DNA of 64,000 bases, taken from the NCBI GenBank assembly GCA_029783825.1, contig JAREIK010014603.1:1-64000 (forward strand), written 5' to 3'. Under the pieces are notes generated by a model, which saw nothing but the letters and a program-made list of their open reading frames with translations, had not been told where the DNA came from and did no database searches. Source of the stretch: Sapria himalayana (lineage: Eukaryota > Streptophyta > Magnoliopsida > Malpighiales > Rafflesiaceae). Shown piece by piece: positions 35,930-46,777 of this stretch. The number at the start of each line of letters is the position of its first letter. Position 1 is the stretch's first letter. The position numbers and the translations under genes were made by a program.

Positions 35930-36353
35930 TGGGGTGTTCCCCAAAAAATTTAAGATTTTAAAACTAAATTTTTATATTTTTAAAAAATTCACAAAACTAA
36001 AAATAAGTACACTTAAATTCATAAGTAGCAAGCTACCCTCGCTCGGCGCTGAACTTCGGGAGATCGTAGCAAACCTCCTGGTGCTCAGAGGAGCTCTATG
36101 CCAAGCTCCTCCTAGAACTCGACCAAGAGCTCCATGGGCTATGGCAGAGCACTCGGACAAGCTCATGGATATTGCTCGAGCTCAATGCCGAGATCCTAGA
36201 GCTCGATCAAGAACTCCATCAAGCTCATCATCAAGTTCTAGGGACTCAACATTACTCTCGGTCAAGCTCCAAGAGCTCAACATCGAGCTAGGGTGTGGGT
36301 AGCTTGATACTCTAGAATTTGGGTGTAGTTTATTTTTAAAAATTTAGTTTTGT
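35930..36353. repeat. GAGCTC-rich block flanked by AT-rich inverted sequence
   Basis: 36030-36300 contains many GAGCTC/AAGCTC words in loose tandem (AGGAGCTCTATGCCAAGCTC, GACCAAGAGCTCCATGG and so on). Flanks resemble each other in inverted orientation: AAAACTAAATTTTTATATTT near 35960 and AAAAATTTAGTTTTGTGATT near 36338. It could be a small foldback element with a repeat-expanded interior; its identity is unknown. Confidence 0.5.
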
Positions 36354-36696
36354 GATTTATCCTTCAATGGTTCATCTTAGAAAAATTAGAGTTGTAATAA
36401 CTTTTGTTTGCTACTTTTGATTTAAATCTAGAGTAGTTTAATATCAAAATTATATTTCTTCACGAAGAACTTGAACAAGAAATTTATATGCTGTAGGCAC
36501 GAGGCACTGCACGATTCGGTAGTGCCTGGGCCGATCAGGCACTGCACGATTCGGCAGTGCCTGGGCCAATCAGGCACATGAATTTTTAGTATTGTGCATG
36601 TCCACGGTACCAACCGTGCTGTGCCATGCTGAGGTCAACCGGGACTCGTGCCGTGCCTGGCCTGGCACGGTATCATGGCCCGTTAGCACGGCAACT
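36354..36696 (+). repeat. Short inverted repeat, right member
   Basis: Partner of 33145-33453. It includes a direct 35-bp duplication (GCACTGCACGATTCGG, then AGTGCCTGGGCC) within about 36500-36575 that the left member lacks. Confidence 0.85.
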
Positions 36697-36974
36697 CGGC
36701 ACGAGCCGAGAAACCACCCCAACAGCAAAAGCTGAGCCCCGAAAGTGAAGAAGATTTGCTGCGTTGTGCCGACGAAACTCTAATTTTTTTTAAATTAGGG
36801 TTTTTTGCTTGACTCAAACCAGGACGAACCGAGTTGTACCTGGCGGATTCATGCTGTGGGCCAATGCCGAGCTGGCCTCCACACACCCATGCTGGGCCAA
36901 GCACGGCACGGTAGCACGGTTGGACTGCTAAAACCATGTCGGGCCAGCCCAACACGGCCCGTTTGACACCTCTA
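36490..36974 (+). mobile_element. Non-autonomous hAT element, right end intact, left end truncated
   Basis: The right terminus CGTTTGACACCTCTA ends at 36974 and matches element 2. The interior is GC-rich (GGCACGG/GCCCGTT) with a short AAATTAGGGTTT stretch near 36795, as in the 51330 and 46401 copies. The left TAGAGGTGTCAA end is absent at about 36490, where the shared flank of the short inverted repeat begins. Confidence 0.7.
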
Positions 36975-37900
36975 TTTGCAGGTTAAACAAATCAATTTTA
37001 GATTTCTAAATTTTATTTTATAATTTTTTTTTCTCCATTGTAAATAATAACAAATCTAATTCTCTTTAATTTGTATTATATTTATTATATTATTTAATTT
37101 ATTATTTTAAAATTAATCTTTATATTTTTAAAATTATTAATGCGAATTCTATTTTTATAACAAAATATTTATATATAAATGCATAATAGATACAAATAAA
37201 AGCAAATACACAAATTATATATAGATGTGATATACATTTTTGCGTATATGAAATTTTGAAAAGAATATTTATATTTATTTACCATTTATATATAAACATT
37301 ATATATATATATATAATATTTATTAAAATATGGAAACATTATATCTAAATATTATATGCTATATACATGTATGTAATACACACGCACATGCACACACATT
37401 GTATATCTAATATTTATATACAAATGTCATATAAATATAAACTATTTTGTAAATTATTATTTTTGAAAATAATATTTTTTTCTCAAATGTATTTCTCAAT
37501 ATAAATGCCATAAAAAATTGGTTTTTATTTTATATGGATGACATGTGAAAAATTGAATTTATAAAAAAATTATATCCTCATTTAGTACAAGAATGAGATT
37601 TTTGAATTTTCATATGTTAGCATACTAAAAATAATTATTATTTAGAAATAATTTATATTATTTATTTTCTAAAAATGTTTTTAAGAAACTTAATTATTTT
37701 TTATAAATGTGAAGGATTTCTAGTTTTGTATGAAACTAATTTATTAAAAAAATATATATATAAATTAAGTTGGGGTTCAAAATTATGTCCAAACTAGTAT
37801 GTCTAGAAATAGCATGACAAAGTCCTCATGGTGAACGGCGGTCATTGTCATGTTGTTAATTTTTTAAAATCATAAATCAGCGTTGTGGGGATCCCATTAT
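36975..37900. other. AT-rich intergenic DNA
   Basis: TATATA, TACATG and homopolymer runs dominate. I see no gene, RNA gene or element boundary. Confidence 0.6.
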
Positions 37901-37973
37901 GCCCCTCGCTCCTTCGTGAGGAGCTCGCTGGAGCTCGACGGAGCTCCTCGAGCTCCACGAAGGAGCGAGGGGC
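37901..37973. other. Strong GC-rich hairpin
   Basis: GCCCCTCGCTCCTTCGTG at 37901-37918 is perfectly complementary to CACGAAGGAGCGAGGGGC at 37956-37973. The interior GAGGAGCT/AGCTCCTC can extend the stem around a GAGCTCGACGG loop. It sits alone in AT-rich DNA and is followed by GGGGCGAGGGGC purine-rich sequence to about 38080. Confidence 0.8.
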
Positions 37974-38089
37974 GAGGGGCGAGGGGAGAGAGTCGAGTTA
38001 CAAAAAGAGGAGAGAGGTACGAGGGGTGGGGATAGAGGGAGAAGGAGCAACTTACATTGAAGAGGGGCGCAGGGGGGGCCAATGGAGAG

Positions 38090-38684
38090 TGGAGTGTGCG
38101 ACAGAATATTAATTAAGTTAAGAGTGCACCAAAATTTAGTTTAGGATTTAGTGAAATGTCCAGGGATTTAATTAAGGGTATTTTGGGATCAATGTATTTG
38201 AGACGAGTGCATCAAATTTCAATGTGTTGGGAGTCTGCTAGTAGTGTATTTTTTTTTTCCAAATATTAAAATTAAGATTGTTTTTTTTTCTAAATTATTT
38301 TGTGAGGAGTGCTCCAAAATACAATTCCCCCAAATATTTATATTACCTTTTTTTAATATTTGGAGCTCCAAAAATTTTTAAAAAAATTTGGAGCCCCAAG
38401 TGTCACACTAATCACGCAAATGTATAATGTGATATCCATACAGAAGATTATGTATGCATATAACATTATAAATTATACGTATATGACTTTGTATATGCAT
38501 ATATAATGTCATGCATATAAATATATAATATTTTGTATGTTATATATAATAATGTTATATACATATATAACATTATGTGTACAGATAATATTATATAGAT
38601 ATATAATGTTTTGTATATATTTATAAGTTATATACATATATAATGTATAGATGTATAGTGTCATAATGTAATGTTATGTATATC

Positions 38685-38723
<39 letters not shown>

Positions 38724-38870
38724 AATTAATGACTTGTTTTTAATTTATCTTTGTTGTAACATAATGTTTTTAAAATCAAATAATTATATTTTGGTCCACC
38801 AAAAATAATAAAAAATGGATTTTCAAAATACAAATGTTTTAGTTTTGAATTATATCAATTTGTATATTCT
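38090..38870. other. AT-rich intergenic DNA with degenerate TATAATGTTATGTATA repeat
   Basis: 38400-38700 is a loose tandem of variants of TATATAATGTTATGTATAT, ending in a pure TA run (38690-38716). No gene is seen. Confidence 0.6.
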
Positions 38871-39070
38871 CGTTTCGAAAATAGGGTTTACTTATTGCTA
38901 ACCAAAATTACCTTTCAATCGTATCGGAATCTTTTGGGTGCAGTGAACTGTCTATCTATTCGATAGTTCGGGACCTTTGGGCGAGATGAATTCAGCGTTT
39001 TCATCAACGTAATCTGATATAATTGAGTTTCCCGGGATCAGCTGCTTAAATTGAAGGTTAAGCATCATAA
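38871..39070 (+). promoter_or_regulatory. Probable 5' flank and untranslated leader of EDA7/NOL10
   Basis: Composition becomes less AT-extreme immediately upstream of the start codon at 39071. No distinct TATA box or other element can be assigned with confidence; the label rests on position only. Confidence 0.35.
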
Positions 39071-39200
39071 ATGGCGGGAAGAGGAGGTATGAGACTCGCA
39101 TCTATAAATGGGGTGAAGATATACACCCTTACTTCGGATCAACGCTCGCTCACCAGCTTGATGTCCGTGAAGAAGCAGCGTGCCCTTCGAAAAGACAAAG
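39071..39200 (+). pseudogene. EDA7: EDA7/NOL10 exon 1
   Basis: 43 codons plus one base. The start is chosen because ATG begins MAGRGGMRLASINGVKIYT, similar to the family N-terminus, and the exon runs to KKQRALRKDK. The donor is GTATGG at 39201. The next exon (44039) completes the split Asp codon. Intron 1, about 4.8 kb, is enlarged by a copia fragment and other repeats. Confidence 0.85.
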
Positions 39201-39569
39201 GTATGGAGTTATTTGAGGAGATACTTTTATATGAGTTGATATTTCATTGATCTTCATGAATGACTCTATCTTAGCATGGTACTATGAGTCACTAGTTGAT
39301 GAGTTCTTATCAAAGGAATATCACATGACTAGGAATTTGTATAATGAATGTATTTGTTGTATTTGTATCCTTAATAAGTAGTAGATGCTTCATCGATTCA
39401 CGTTTTTTGTTTGATGAAATTCATTTAATGCTTGTGTTGTGCACTTTAGTATGCATGCAATTAGTATTAATTGAAGAGGATAAGCACATAAAAAAAATAT
39501 TGGTCATTGTGAAAATTGTTTCATAGTTAGACAAACGGTAACAAACTTTAAACTTGATTAGTTTTATTC

Positions 39570-39775
39570 AAGGATTAAATTATCGGTTTCCACGGATATA
39601 TCGGTACTTGGATTTTACAGATATATCGGATATTTCGAAGATATATCAGTATATTTTTGTATATGAGCATTAATAAATGATAGATATATCGGTATTGACG
39701 GATATATCGATACTTATAATTTATGGATGTTTCGGAGATATATCGGTAGATATATCAGAAATTTTTATCATTGGG
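39570..39775 (+). repeat. GATATATCGG-rich short dispersed element, copy 1
   Basis: About 200 bp with eight or so variants of GATATATCGG, beginning near TATCGGTTTCCACGG and ending near TTTTTATCATTGG. An inverted copy occupies 51180-51895, split by a hAT insertion. No terminal inverted repeat is obvious. It lies in intron 1. Confidence 0.7.
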
Positions 39776-40980
39776 TTTAGTCTAAATAATATTAATGGCA
39801 TTAGAAAAGTGGTATATATTCCTAGTTGATCTGTGCAAAAATTCAATATCATGTTCAACTATTGATTAAATAAAAATAAATAAAATTTAAAATTCCATCT
39901 GATATAAACTATAAAATGATTTGAAGTATGAGCATTATAATTAATTGTAGCACTCTCGTGCAATGAGAATCTTGTTTTTTAACATCTAAATTCATATGAA
40001 TGAAAAATAATAGGTGCCACAACAAAAATTTATTTAATCTGCATTTTTTTTATATATTGCATGGATATTTTGGTATATTAAATTGGAAAAAAAATATTTG
40101 GTACGTTTATATTTGGTGTGTGATTATATAAATGTTAATACTCTAAATTTTATAAAAATTTTAAAGTTAAATATATTTGTGAGAGAATAATATTTGGATG
40201 ATTGCTCATTTGAGAAGTCATTGTGTTACATGCATATGATGGAAATCATATTTTGTTATGATGAAAAATATTTTCGACCAATTAAAGTAGGTGTTAAATT
40301 TGAGACTCATTAAATATAATTCTGAATTTTGGGGTGAGACTTTTCATAAATCACATGCTAAAATCGGAGCCTTGTGCATTTGTTATAATATTTAATTTTT
40401 TTTAAATTAAACAAACTATTATAAAGAAAGAGAGATAAATAAAGAGAAGAAAAATATGAATCATTATATTTGACTTTGATTAGATATTTTTAGGCTTATA
40501 AGATGGTCAAAGGTTATAAATATGAGAAAATTAAAAATCTTAGTGAGAAAGTTAAAGATCTTACATAAATGATGATCATTCATTTTGAAGTAATGATTAT
40601 TTATAATAAAATATATATAATGCAAGTTAAAATTATTTTAAATTTTTTGTAAAATTACCAATAATTTAATTTTGTGCTAACATAGTGATTTGAATTAGAA
40701 GATATCTTAGATTTTTTTTAAATGATTCTTGTTAATTATGAAATGAAAAATAAATAAATTGGAGTTTAGTTTTATATTAGTTGGTGTAGTTGGTTTGTTC
40801 TTATGTTTCATAAGTAATTATTTATATTACTCTGATTTTTTTTTTCTATACTTAATCTTAAAATAAATTTATTTATTTTTTTAGGAGATAAGATTGTCTC
40901 TTAGAAAATTATAAATTCATATTATAGATTTTTTATCAGTATATGATTATGCACAACTCGAATTTGAATGCTCATCCAAT
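39776..40980. other. AT-rich intron 1 sequence
   Basis: No coding similarity or repeat boundary recognised. Part of it may belong to the 3' side of the minus-strand copia fragment that follows. Confidence 0.5.
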
Positions 40981-40984
40981 CATA

Positions 40985-43300
40985 AGTGTTTATGATTTTA
41001 AAATCTTAGATATTTCTTTATATATCTCAGTATATAAAAAGTAACATGAAGATAAAAATATTGGACATAATATAGAAAATAATAAATTATATTGACTACA
41101 TATGTTTAACTGATCTGAACATATCTGAATAATTAATATTTTTTTTATAATTTTTATAGATATAATAGAATTAACTAGATATGTCATATTAAGAGTGAAG
41201 TCAATATTTAATTAATAAGAGTATCTGCTAGAGCACAATTCAAATTATCAATATCTACTTTAACAAGAGTATTTAATGCATATCTCATATGTGATAATAA
41301 GATATTTTTTATAAAATAAATTATTTTTATGCTAACAAAGTATTCGAGTCTTATAAGATTCTTTTGTGAAATTATGGTTGAAAGTATTTTTTTAAGTTGA
41401 TTGATGCTCAACTTGTTATCTCTTGTAATTAGAATATTTTTTATGTATAAAAATATTAAAATTATTTTGTAACCAGGACACTTCAGGAAGAAAAAAATAT
41501 ATATTAGTAACATTTCCTATTAACCTAAATGAGGTCATTATTTGTGAACAACTTGTAAATTAGGTTTTTATTGATTATTTTAGGTTGGATCATATAGTTT
41601 ATAGTTGATAAATTATATGTTATCTTATCGAGCAGATGTTATATTTAAAATATCTAATAAGTAAACATCATTATATAATAATATATTTGATTCTGGTATA
41701 ATTATTTTTTTCTTATTTTTTTTAGTAAGGTTATTCTAAGAAACCTATAAAATCATGTTGTAGATCTATTAGCACATATCAGTGTCACACTCGAGTATAA
41801 ATATTTGGCGAACTAAAAGTATTTATGATTCTTGAAACAAATCTCAATTTATGAAGATTTTTTCACATTACTAAGTGTGCGAATAGCTGCATCAAGATAA
41901 ATATGTATAAAATAATATAGAAAATAATTAATTATATTAATTGTATATGTTATATATGATTTGATCATAATTAAATAGCTAATATTTTTTATGATTCTTA
42001 TTTCTGGATCAATAGAGAAGTATAATCTAAAAGATCAATTATTGAAAGAGTATTATGTGCATATATCCTATATGACAAGATGATATTTTTTGTATAATAA
42101 ATTATTTTTATGTCAAAAAAATATTTGAGTTTTCCGATATTTTTTTGCCGAAATTATGATTGAAAGTATTCATTAAGTTGATTATTTTATAACTTATTAT
42201 TTTTTGTAGTTAGAATATTATTTATATAGATAAGTACTAAATTTATCATTTCATAAAAATTCATTGAGAAGAATAATGAAAAATTAATAATATATTTATA
42301 TAATTCAAATAAGGTAATTATTTGTAAATTTTTTTTAAAATAGGTTTTCTATGATTCTTTTAGGCTATATAATACCTTTTTGTTATTTGCAAATAATTTT
42401 TAATTGTATTGTTGGTATCATAGGTTGCTATTCTATATATATCTCATTTTTCAAGTTATTATAAAGAAATTTAATCTTAACATCTAGTTGATGTATCATT
42501 TAAATGTGAGATAATATATGTGACATAAAAATATCCATTAAAATTTTCTTGACCATTAGTGAATAAGTGTCTTGTAGTCAATGCTAAATAATCAAGTGTA
42601 TCCTTTTAATACAAGTCTCAATTTTATGTGATTTATCTTTTAATTTGAATTTGTCTTCATGATAAACATATATCTATAACCAATAATAGACATTATTGAT
42701 GGTCATGATATTATTTTTAGGTAACATTAGAGTGGAGAAGATATATCTTTTCGATCATTGTCTGATGTTATTTTGAATAAAATAATGTCTTAAACTGTGA
42801 ATTGAGTATTCTAGTATTGTCAATAGATGTAATAAATAAATAAAATAAGAAATAAAGAAAAACTATGATAAATTTGTGAAATCGAATGGTAAGTGCAAGT
42901 CATTGGTTTCTTCCAAAGAGTGATTGAAAGATCAATATCAGAAAGATTGGTTGTAGCATCATCTAGCTCAATGATAAGCTCCTCTCTAGTTTGAAAAGGA
43001 TGAATATATCTCTTTTTTCTTGTATAAGTTTTAAGTTATGGGTGATTAAGTTTATTGTATACCGATTCAATATGAGTTTGTACAAGTGAAGATTTGTTTT
43101 TTATGCTATCATTTGGGTTTGAAAGAGATTTCTCAACTCAAGATTTTTTACTATATTCAGGCTCAGGTTAATGTGAACTCGTTGATAGATATGATAACTC
43201 AATGATAGTAATATCATACTTTGTAATAATTTGTCCTGTTATAGTTGATGAGTAATTCATTTTATTAATCGATGGTCTGGGAAGGGATATACGTAAGGAA
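40985..43300 (-). mobile_element. Degenerate Ty1/copia retrotransposon fragment, minus strand
   Basis: On the minus strand 41513-41208 retains the spacing and residues of the copia reverse transcriptase region just after the active site (ITRDNKLSINQLKKIL, then RLEYFVSIKI and LLSHMRYALNTL). A second diverged stretch of the same region lies at about 42290-42050. 43000-42870 resembles the linker before reverse transcriptase (TCTYHSISQIYHSFS). Stops and indels are frequent and no long terminal repeats were found. It lies in intron 1 of the EDA7/NOL10 pseudogene, in opposite orientation. Confidence 0.6.
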
Positions 43301-44038
43301 GAAATGATAATCAATATAGGCATAACATCATGATTTATGTTTTTTTTGTTTTTTTAAAAATGAGTCATAGCAAAAGCATAACATTGGTACTCACTAAAAT
43401 CTTAATAGTATTTGTTGAGAGTAATATCATACTTAATAGCCTATTGTGTGTGTTTTGTATATTTCTTCATGCTGCAGTTATCTCTAAAAATGATATACCC
43501 CCAATTGTACTCTAATCTATCAATTCTTGGATGAAACAAATGGGCTCATAACAAACATATGCATTGCTCTCTTGATGTATATTGTAGTTACGAACATATA
43601 GTATAGTGCATGGTACATATTCCAGTGTATGTTTTTGAGATATCAACTATACATCTGCTCATATCCTCCTTAAACTGATACTCCAATTTCTCATCAATAT
43701 ATATCAAAACGTATTCTTTTTTATTTAGAAATTGTAATGGTTTGGCTATGAGTGATAGAATTATGTTTACAATGTCTCAAGTGCTGGTAATCCTGGGCCA
43801 TGTTGTCCTACCCAAAACCTGCCCCATTTTCCAGCTAGGATTGACAGAAAATCGAGTCGGACTACACTTGGGTCAAATGGGTTTGGGATTTTGGGCCAGA
43901 TTAAGTTGCCCATTGGAGCTAGTCAATGCCATGCAAACAATTGCATTCCATTGTTGTTGTCTATGTGGGTTGCTGTGAAAACTGATTTATTGAAGTACCC
44001 TTTCTTTTTCTTCATTCTATCCTTTTCTCTTTTGCTAG
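43301..44038. other. Rest of intron 1
   Basis: No gene recognised. The last 30 bases are a pyrimidine-rich tract ending CTTTTGCTAG, the acceptor for exon 2. Confidence 0.5.
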
Positions 44039-44310
44039 ATCATCATCAAAGAGTGGAGCTGATTCAAGATCTGAGGTTTGAAACTGCCACAACCAAAATT
44101 AAAGTAACACCCAACGGAGAGTTTCTCATTGCTTCTGGTATTTGAATTTGAAGATTTGATTGAATTAGTTTGTGTGCTCTTGTTGCCTGTCCTCATCATT
44201 ATTATCATTATAATGTAGGAATATACCCACCCCAAGTTAAAGTGTACGAACTAAGGAAGTTTTCCATGAAATTTGAAAGGCATTTTGACTCTGAGATACT
44301 TAATTTCTAG
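44039..44310 (+). pseudogene. EDA7: EDA7/NOL10 exons 2-3
   Basis: Exon 2 (44039-44137) encodes HHQRVELIQDLRFETATT and KVTPNGEFLIAS. Exon 3 (44219-44310) encodes IYPPQVKVYELRKFSMKF and ERHFDSEILNF, the first blade of the propeller. Exon 3 ends in TAG where the family has a Gln codon (CAG), and the following bases are GC rather than the usual GT. One C-to-T change would create the stop. GC donors do occur, so splicing itself might survive. Confidence 0.88.
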
Positions 44311-44430
44311 GCATGTGCAAAGACGTACAAGTTACACCACGTGATGTTTTGTCTGACTAGAATGTGTAGCTAGTTCAGCTAGCCTTTGATGCTTATGTAT
44401 TTTACATGGAATATTTTAGTGTTCATGTAG

Positions 44431-44791
44431 ATACTGACGGATGACTTCTCAAAGATTGCATTTTTATGTGCTGACCGATCTATTTGCCTGCATGCAAAAT
44501 ATGGAAAGCATTACAGCTTACGTATCCCAAGGTTTCTTCTTTATCGATCTTGCTATTTGCATTGGCAATTACACTGGCTTGAAATTAAGACGTAGTGATT
44601 AATTCAAAGATTTCTTCTTGATTGGTGTTGTGGACAGTCTTCATCTTCTGTGACTTGCTCAACTTTTTTATTGAAGTTATATGTGCTCCTCTTGTTGCAG
44701 AATGGGGAGGGACATTGCGTATGATTGTTGGACCTGTGACTTGCTTTGTGCTGGTTCATCTCCTCACCTCTTTCGGCTAAATTTAGAACAA
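44431..44791 (+). pseudogene. EDA7: EDA7/NOL10 exons 4-5
   Basis: Exon 4 (44431-44531) encodes ILTDDFSKIAFLCADRS and HAKYGKHYSLRIPR. Exon 5 (44701-44791) encodes MGRDIAYDCWTCDLLCAG and SSPHLFRLNLEQ. Both are open, have GT-AG borders and join in phase across a split Arg codon. They are the best-preserved part of the propeller. The next expected block (family GRFL...) is not clearly found in the 5.9-kb stretch that follows. Confidence 0.88.
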
Positions 44792-45251
44792 GTTTGTCGT
44801 CTCGCTCACTTGTTTATAGTACATGTCTCTTAATAATAGCGATATTTCTTCATTTTCGATTGAAATATGGAACATAGTGGATGCTTTTTAGTTGGCTGGC
44901 TTATCCACATGTCTGGGAATCAGAAAAATATGCATTTGATAATTAGGATGTGAAGATTACTTTGAAATACAAACATGAGGATTGAGTCAAGAAATTTAAA
45001 GAATTAATATAACCAAAAAAAAAAAACTCTTAGTTCATGTTCCATTTATCCATTATAAAAATAATTATTGCTTTGTACTTAAACCCAATTATTTTTAAGT
45101 TTTTTGGATGTTTGGTTTGATTTATTTTTAATTGTAGTTTATTTAGATTTTCTATTTTTTTTGTTATTTTATTTTTATGATGGGAGCACCCAATATATGG
45201 GCTATCTCAATGTTTTTTTCTTTGTTTGTATAACTACAAGTTATGTTTTTA
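44792..45251. other. Start of a large EDA7/NOL10 intron
   Basis: AT-rich sequence with no recognised coding or repeat feature. GGATGCTTTTTAG near 44881 loosely resembles the missing exon start but does not continue as such. Confidence 0.4.
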
Positions 45252-45690
45252 CAAGAGGTGTCAAGTGGGCTGTGTGGCCCGGTCATAGCTCGAGGCATAG
45301 CCCGACTGAGTCGTGCCTGACCTAGCATTGCATGCTTCAGAACTGTGCCTGGACCTGAGTCGTGCTGGCCCAAAGCACGAATCATGCCATGTTAGGCCAG
45401 AGGTTTCCTTGTCTTGTCCCTGACCTGGCATCACCCATATGCCTGGCTTGTTGGTACTGTCCACTGGCATGATGACCGTGACTTGGGAACTGGTCAATGC
45501 TCACAGAAAATTAGGTAACTAGTTTTTTTGGTGGTGGTGTTTGGTGGTTGTGGTGGTGCTGCCCAAAAAACTGGTACGATCCTGCATGACCCGAGATGAA
45601 TTAGCACATTAGGTGTGTGTCTGCCCGGAATTGTGCCAGGCTAGGCCAGGGAGACTATCAGTCATGCCATCTGCACGATCCGTTTGACCA
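45252..45690 (+). mobile_element. Non-autonomous hAT-like element, diverged
   Basis: The left end AAGAGGTGTCAAGTGGGC and right side CCGTTTGACC recall element 2 termini, with GC-rich GGCCCGG/GTGCCTG words inside. A target duplication is not evident and the right end is incomplete. Confidence 0.55.
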
Positions 45691-45829
45691 ACTTTTTGCT
45701 TCATTTCATGTATATCATAGTTAGGTGACAGGTATGGAAAATATTATTCATATTTTATTGAGTTTACTTCTATCATAATATCATAGTTAGGGTTTGCGCA
45801 CCCTAAAATGAGATATTGCAAAACGATAT

Positions 45830-46215
45830 TTGGGCCCTTGTGCGTGTGGATGATAATGCCCGCGAACGATGTGTTAATGTGATGTGGATGATGCACAATG
45901 TGGTGCAGTGCATTAATGTGAACATGTGGTACAATTCGTTAACGTGAGTTGAATGGCATGCAATGTGTGGTGCAGTGCATTGACATGGCTGCATGGTGTT
46001 GAGTGTTGGCATGACTTGGATGGTGTGCTGCATGTTAGCGTGATATTATGGTGATAGGGTCCACAATGTGTGTGTCTGTGGTTAACAGTGTTGAAGTTTT
46101 TGGGATAATGTTCTACTGCACTTGCAGTATCATGTGACATGGCGTGCATAGTGTATGATTGTGTGCAGTGTGTTGCTGCATGGCGTGGCAGTGTGATGCA
46201 GTGTAATGCACTTGT
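45830..46215. repeat. Degenerate TGTGGTGCAGTGCATT minisatellite
   Basis: Variants of TGTGGTGCAGTGCATTNATG recur irregularly (45898, 45973, 46160 and others), with TGATG, GTGTGG and GCATGG fillers. The open frames here on the minus strand are products of the repeat, not genes. Confidence 0.6.
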
Positions 46216-46400
46216 AATTGTGATATTTATTTACCTACTAGGACTAAATTGATGGAGTAAAATATTCCAGCTATTATCATGTAGAAACTATGAAAGACAA
46301 ACTATTGATTGTCTAATTATTGACAATCAATAATAAGTATAGTTGTTGTAGTTTGCACATGGTACTTTCTTAACTAGGAGCTTAATTATATGGCAAATTA

Positions 46401-46769
46401 TAGAGGTGTCAAACAAGCCGGCCCTATCCGGCACGGGCACGTCACGCTACAGTGTCGTGCCCCGGCTCATTGTGCTGGCACAGCAAGCGTGACCACACAC
46501 CGAACGTGGTAAATACAAGCCGATGCCGGAGAGGCGAGGCTCGTCGAGCCCCGAAAGGGTGAAGATGCGCGACAGCGCGGTGGCACACCACCGAAATCCT
46601 AATTTTTTAAAAAAAATTAGAGTTTTGTCCGACCCGAACTAGGTCGGACCCGGTAGTTTTTGGACCGAGGGTCCGTGCCGGGCCAGGCACAACATGTTTA
46701 CTGTACCGTGCCGTGCATAGACCGCCACGGTAGCCCAGTTGAGTGGCCTAAAATCATTTGACACCTCTA
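46401..46769 (+). mobile_element. Non-autonomous hAT element, 369 bp, complete
   Basis: Starts TAGAGGTGTCAAACAAGCC and ends TTTGACACCTCTA. It is flanked by perfect 8-bp target duplications GCAAATTA (46393-46400 and 46770-46777). The interior is GC-rich with an AAAAAATTAGAGTTTTG stretch. It is a deletion derivative of the element 2 family. Confidence 0.92.
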
Positions 46770-46777
46770 GCAAATTA

